A stretch of 64,000 bases of DNA from Rhizobium leguminosarum (GTDB taxonomy: Bacteria; Pseudomonadota; Alphaproteobacteria; Rhizobiales; Rhizobiaceae), in the NCBI RefSeq assembly GCF_001652265.1, contig NZ_LWBS01000108.1, forward strand, positions 1-64,000. The letters are read 5' to 3'. Positions 61,341 through 64,000 of this stretch are shown piece after piece. The notes under the pieces were generated by a model, which worked only from the letters and a program-made list of their open reading frames with translations, was not told the DNA's origin and did not search any database. Position 1 is the stretch's first letter, and every line of letters begins with the position of its first letter. Made by a program: the position numbers and the translations under genes.

Positions 61341-62594
61341 ATGCTAAACAAGCTCCCATCTTCCATTTCGGCTCTTCTCGACGCTCGTGCCAACGGTCAC
61401 TCTTTGCCGGCCGGCCTTTACGTCAGAGAAGACGTGTTCGAAGCAGACATCGATGTCTTCTTCCGCAATCACTGGATCTGTGTCGGCCTCGACTGCGATG
61501 TTCCCGAACCCGGTGACGCCACGGTGATCGATATCGGCAAGACGAGCCTGATCCTTCTGCGTGACGACGACGGAGAAATTCGCGTCCTGCACAATGTCTG
61601 CCGTCATCGCGGCTCTCGCCTTCTCGATCCGGGCAAGACGATCGTCTCAAAACTCGTCTGTCCCTATCACACCTGGACCTATGAACTGACGGGTGAGCTC
61701 AGCTACGCGCCTCACATGGGCAAGGACTTCGACAAGGAGTGTCGGAGCCTCAAGTCGGTCACCTTCAAGTCGATCGGCGGACTGATTTATGTCTGTCTTT
61801 CCGACAATCCGCCCGAGGACATCGCTCTCCTCGAGCAGGCCATGATCGAGCGCCTCGGCCCCTACGACATCCGGAATGCAAAGATTGCCTTCCAGACGGA
61901 TGTCATCGAGGATGGCAACTGGAAGCTCACGATGGAGAACAATCGCGAATGCTACCATTGCTCCGCGAACCATCCGGAGCTTTGCGTCTCCTTCGTCGAT
62001 CTCGACTTCGGCTTCGACCCGGAAACGCTGACCCCGGAGGATCGCGAACAGGCCGAGGAGCATTTCAGGCTGTATGAAGAGCAGACGAAGGCCTGGGAGT
62101 CCGACGGCTTTCCGTCGGCGGCCGTCGAGCAGCTCGCCGACTGCGCCACCAACTTCCGCACCCAACGGCTGATCATCGCAGGCGCCGGCGAGTCCCAGAC
62201 CCACGACGCCACCGCCGCATCCTCCAAGCTTCTTGGGCACATGACCCGCAAGGATCTCGGCGACACGCATCTTTGGGGCCACAACAGCTGGAACCACTTC
62301 ATGGGCGACCATGCGGTGGTGGCAACCGTCATTCCGCTCTCGGCGGGCAAGACGCTTGTGAGAACCAAGTGGCTGGTCCACAAGGACGCCGTCGAAGGCG
62401 TGGACTACGATCTCGACAAGCTGACGGATGTCTGGGTCGCGACGACGGACCAGGACGCCGATCTCGTCGCGCGCTCCCATGCAGGCACTCTCGACCCGGC
62501 CTATCAGCCTGGCCCCTACTCCCGCTTTTCCGAGACGAACCTCGACAAGTTCGCCAGCTGGTACATCGATCGGATGCGCGCCCATGGATACTAG
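61341..62594 (+). CDS. Rieske oxygenase, betaine demethylase type (GbcA/Stc2-like)
   Basis: A 417-aa Rieske non-heme iron oxygenase. The [2Fe-2S] ligands Cys87, His89, Cys107 and His110 (CRH and CPYH) fit CxH-17-CxxH. The catalytic iron site is in NNRECYHCSANHPEL, with His206 and His211 and a later Asp. The family demethylates quaternary amines: glycine betaine to dimethylglycine (GbcA) or proline betaine to N-methylproline (stachydrine demethylase Stc2). The sequence does not choose between them. The reductase gene follows after 10 bp, then an M24 gene. Gene order and the PutA gene about 16 kb away make proline betaine a good candidate. Control is probably by the divergent LysR protein. Confidence 0.9.
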   Translation: MLNKLPSSISALLDARANGHSLPAGLYVREDVFEADIDVFFRNHWICVGLDCDVPEPGDATVIDIGKTSLILLRDDDGEIRVLHNVCRHRGSRLLDPGKTIVSKLVCPYHTWTYELTGELSYAPHMGKDFDKECRSLKSVTFKSIGGLIYVCLSDNPPEDIALLEQAMIERLGPYDIRNAKIAFQTDVIEDGNWKLTMENNRECYHCSANHPELCVSFVDLDFGFDPETLTPEDREQAEEHFRLYEEQTKAWESDGFPSAAVEQLADCATNFRTQRLIIAGAGESQTHDATAASSKLLGHMTRKDLGDTHLWGHNSWNHFMGDHAVVATVIPLSAGKTLVRTKWLVHKDAVEGVDYDLDKLTDVWVATTDQDADLVARSHAGTLDPAYQPGPYSRFSETNLDKFASWYIDRMRAHGY

Positions 62595-62604
62595 GAGCCC
62601 GCAG

Positions 62605-63675
62605 ATGCCCGTAGCCAGGGCCGCCCTTCACGACGTCTGGAACCCGGAAGAAGACGACGCGCTCATCTGCCTCGACGTCCAGCAGGAAACCCACGACGTC
62701 AAGACATTCACCTTCGCATCGCGCGAAGGCAAGCGGTTCGCGTTCAAGGCCGGGCAGTATTTTCTGTTCGACCTGGAACATAATGGAGACGCTGAAAACA
62801 GGTGCTACAGCATCTCCTCCTCGCCGCATCGGGCAAACGCCTTCTCCGTGACGGTGAAGCGCGTTCCCGGCGGAAAGATCTCCAACTGGCTTCATGACAC
62901 CCTGGTTCCCGGCGCGACCGTCAAGGCGAACGGGCCGCTCGGCCACTTTGTCAGGCCCGAGACGTCGGGACGCAAGCTTCTGCTGCTGTCGGGCGGCTCC
63001 GGCATTACCCCCGTCATGTCCATTCTGCGGGAGATCGCCGACAGTTGCGAACCCGCCGACGTCGTCTTCATGCACGCCGGCCGGACGCCACAGGATCTGA
63101 TCTTTCGCGACGAACTGGCCTGCATCGCCCGCAGGCTGAAGGGCCTTCGCCTCCATTTCCTCCCGGAGACCGTGGCCGGCGAGCCGTCCTGGCCCGGTCT
63201 GTCCGGTCGCATTTCGAAAGATTATATGCGGTTGGCAGTTCCCGATATCGCCGAGCGAACCGTGATGTGCTGCGGCCCCGCCCCGTTCATGGCCGCCGCG
63301 GGTGGCATTGCCGCAGAACTCGGCGTGCCCGGCTCGAATTATCTGGAAGAAAGCTTCGACGCCGCGGTGATCGACGAACCCGAGATCCCCGCGGTTCAGG
63401 AGGCAGCTGCCAAAGTCTTTCAGGTCACCTTCTCGAAACAGGCCCGCAGCATCGAGGTAACAGGTGACCAGAGCGTGCTCTCTTGTGCGAAGAAGTCGGG
63501 CGTCAGGATCCCGTCGTCCTGTGCGAATGGAGTCTGCGGCACCTGCAAGTCGAAGCTTACGTCAGGCACGGTCGACATGAACCACAATGGCGGAATTCGT
63601 CAGAGGGAAATCGACGCCGGCTTCTTTCTGCCCTGCTGCTCCAAGCCGCTCAGCGATCTGGTCATCGAGCGCTGA
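62605..63675 (+). CDS. Ferredoxin-NAD(P)H reductase for the Rieske oxygenase (GbcB-like)
   Basis: A 356-aa electron-transfer protein in the order flavin, nucleotide, iron-sulfur. The FAD domain has ENRCYSISSSP near residue 67, the NAD(P) domain LLLLSGGSGITPVMSI near 125 and CCGPAPFM near 225, and a plant-type [2Fe-2S] domain has CANGVCGTCKSKLTSG near 308 with a distal Cys pair near 340. It passes electrons from NADH or NADPH to the Rieske protein. The ATG at 62605 follows AGGAGCCCGCAG; the open frame upstream overlaps the oxygenase. It is the second gene of the operon. Confidence 0.9.
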   Translation: MPVARAALHDVWNPEEDDALICLDVQQETHDVKTFTFASREGKRFAFKAGQYFLFDLEHNGDAENRCYSISSSPHRANAFSVTVKRVPGGKISNWLHDTLVPGATVKANGPLGHFVRPETSGRKLLLLSGGSGITPVMSILREIADSCEPADVVFMHAGRTPQDLIFRDELACIARRLKGLRLHFLPETVAGEPSWPGLSGRISKDYMRLAVPDIAERTVMCCGPAPFMAAAGGIAAELGVPGSNYLEESFDAAVIDEPEIPAVQEAAAKVFQVTFSKQARSIEVTGDQSVLSCAKKSGVRIPSSCANGVCGTCKSKLTSGTVDMNHNGGIRQREIDAGFFLPCCSKPLSDLVIER

Positions 63676-63722
63676 GCGCCCGGTAACGTCGCGTCATTCA
63701 CCGACAAGAGGGGCTCACTGAA

Positions 63723-64000
63723 ATGTTGCGAGAGGAAAGCGATTCCGCCGAGCTGGCCGGCCCGACGGTCTTCAAGGATGAGCGAAAGCAGGCATATCTC
63801 AATCCTGAGGGAGCGGATCGGCCTCTTATCAGTCCTTTGCCGGCCACGACCCTCGATCGGGCTCGCCGCTATCGTCTGGGACGCCTGCGCACGAAGATGC
63901 GCGAATGGGATTGCGGCGCCCTGCTTCTCTACGATCCCGTCAACATCCGATATGCCTTCGATTCATCGAATATGAGCATCTGGACGATGCACAACGCCTC
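63723..64000 (+). CDS. M24/creatinase-like protein, N-terminal part (cut by window edge)
   Basis: The frame is open from the ATG at 63723 (AGAGGGGCTCACTGAA upstream) to the window end, about 92 codons. It contains LLLYDPVNIRYAFDSSNMS and MHNA, characteristic of creatinase/DddP-like M24 proteins, which hydrolyse C-N bonds or cleave DMSP. It lies 47 bp after the reductase and belongs to the Rieske operon, so it probably acts on a betaine breakdown product, such as an N-methylated amino acid. The metal-binding catalytic half is outside the window, so activity cannot be judged. Confidence 0.8.
   Translation, partial: MLREESDSAELAGPTVFKDERKQAYLNPEGADRPLISPLPATTLDRARRYRLGRLRTKMREWDCGALLLYDPVNIRYAFDSSNMSIWTMHNA

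Noticed and set aside
1..64000. tRNA, rRNA, riboswitch or replication origin
   Set aside because: No cloverleaf-like segments, ribosomal sequence, recognisable riboswitch cores or rep/par genes were found on reading either strand. Covariance-model searches could not be run.

Overview
The window reads as alphaproteobacterial DNA of the order Hyphomicrobiales (Rhizobiales), most like Rhizobium, Agrobacterium or Sinorhizobium/Ensifer. The reasons are the very high density of ABC solute transporters with their regulators, a putA gene without the N-terminal DNA-binding domain facing a divergent Lrp-type putR, a betaine-demethylase type Rieske oxygenase locus, overall high GC, and tightly packed operons with ATGA/GTGA overlaps. 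No rRNA, tRNA, CRISPR array or replication gene was seen. The content suits a catabolic chromosomal segment or a chromid/megaplasmid; that is inference.

Layout. 1-813: 5' part of an IS1380-type transposase running off the left edge. 943-2292: GntR regulator and DJ-1/PfpI protein, ending in a clear terminator. 2364-6814: a four-gene operon (M24 peptidase-like, cupin, PEP-hydrolase-type TIM barrel, Tm-1-like/UPF0261 protein) divergent from a TetR regulator, with a long dyad over the TetR start codon. 7171-12883: a sugar/polyol ABC transporter with two different ATPases and a tiny membrane protein. 12959-17961: a catabolic cluster (hydroxyacid dehydrogenase, GntR, enolase-superfamily dehydratase, two sugar-epimerase-like TIM barrels). 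The transporter and this cluster share one operator motif (four 7-5-7 sites), so they look like one regulon.

17962-23012: a looser stretch with decayed sequence, a tandem repeat, a methanethiol oxidase/selenium-binding protein with a membrane partner, and a class III cyclase-TPR gene broken by a one-base frameshift. 23013-30037: a LacI-controlled sucrose/fructan operon (binding protein, two permeases, GH32 hydrolase, ATPase). 30197-41456: an acid-sugar locus with a divergent GntR: ABC transporter, RraA-type aldolase and four enolase-superfamily proteins, making five in the window.

41610-46219: proline catabolism (putA, a small gene, putR). 46307-49608: copper-related genes (DUF2946-like, PepSY membrane protein, CopC, CopD), with a frame anomaly at the CopC/CopD joint. 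49764-55006: small redox or stress islands (HxlR, DoxX-like, SDR; LysR, MFS, SDR, Tat-exported cyclophilin-like protein). 55147-60330: methyltransferase, GGDEF-EAL protein and an unusual hexapeptide-acyltransferase/alpha-toroid fusion. 60342-64000: a GcvA-like LysR regulator divergent from a betaine-demethylating Rieske oxygenase, its reductase and the start of a creatinase/DddP-like M24 protein. Together with PutA this could carry proline betaine or glycine betaine to central metabolism.

No sequence search was run. Family names come from motifs and remembered family features, and substrates are mostly inferred.
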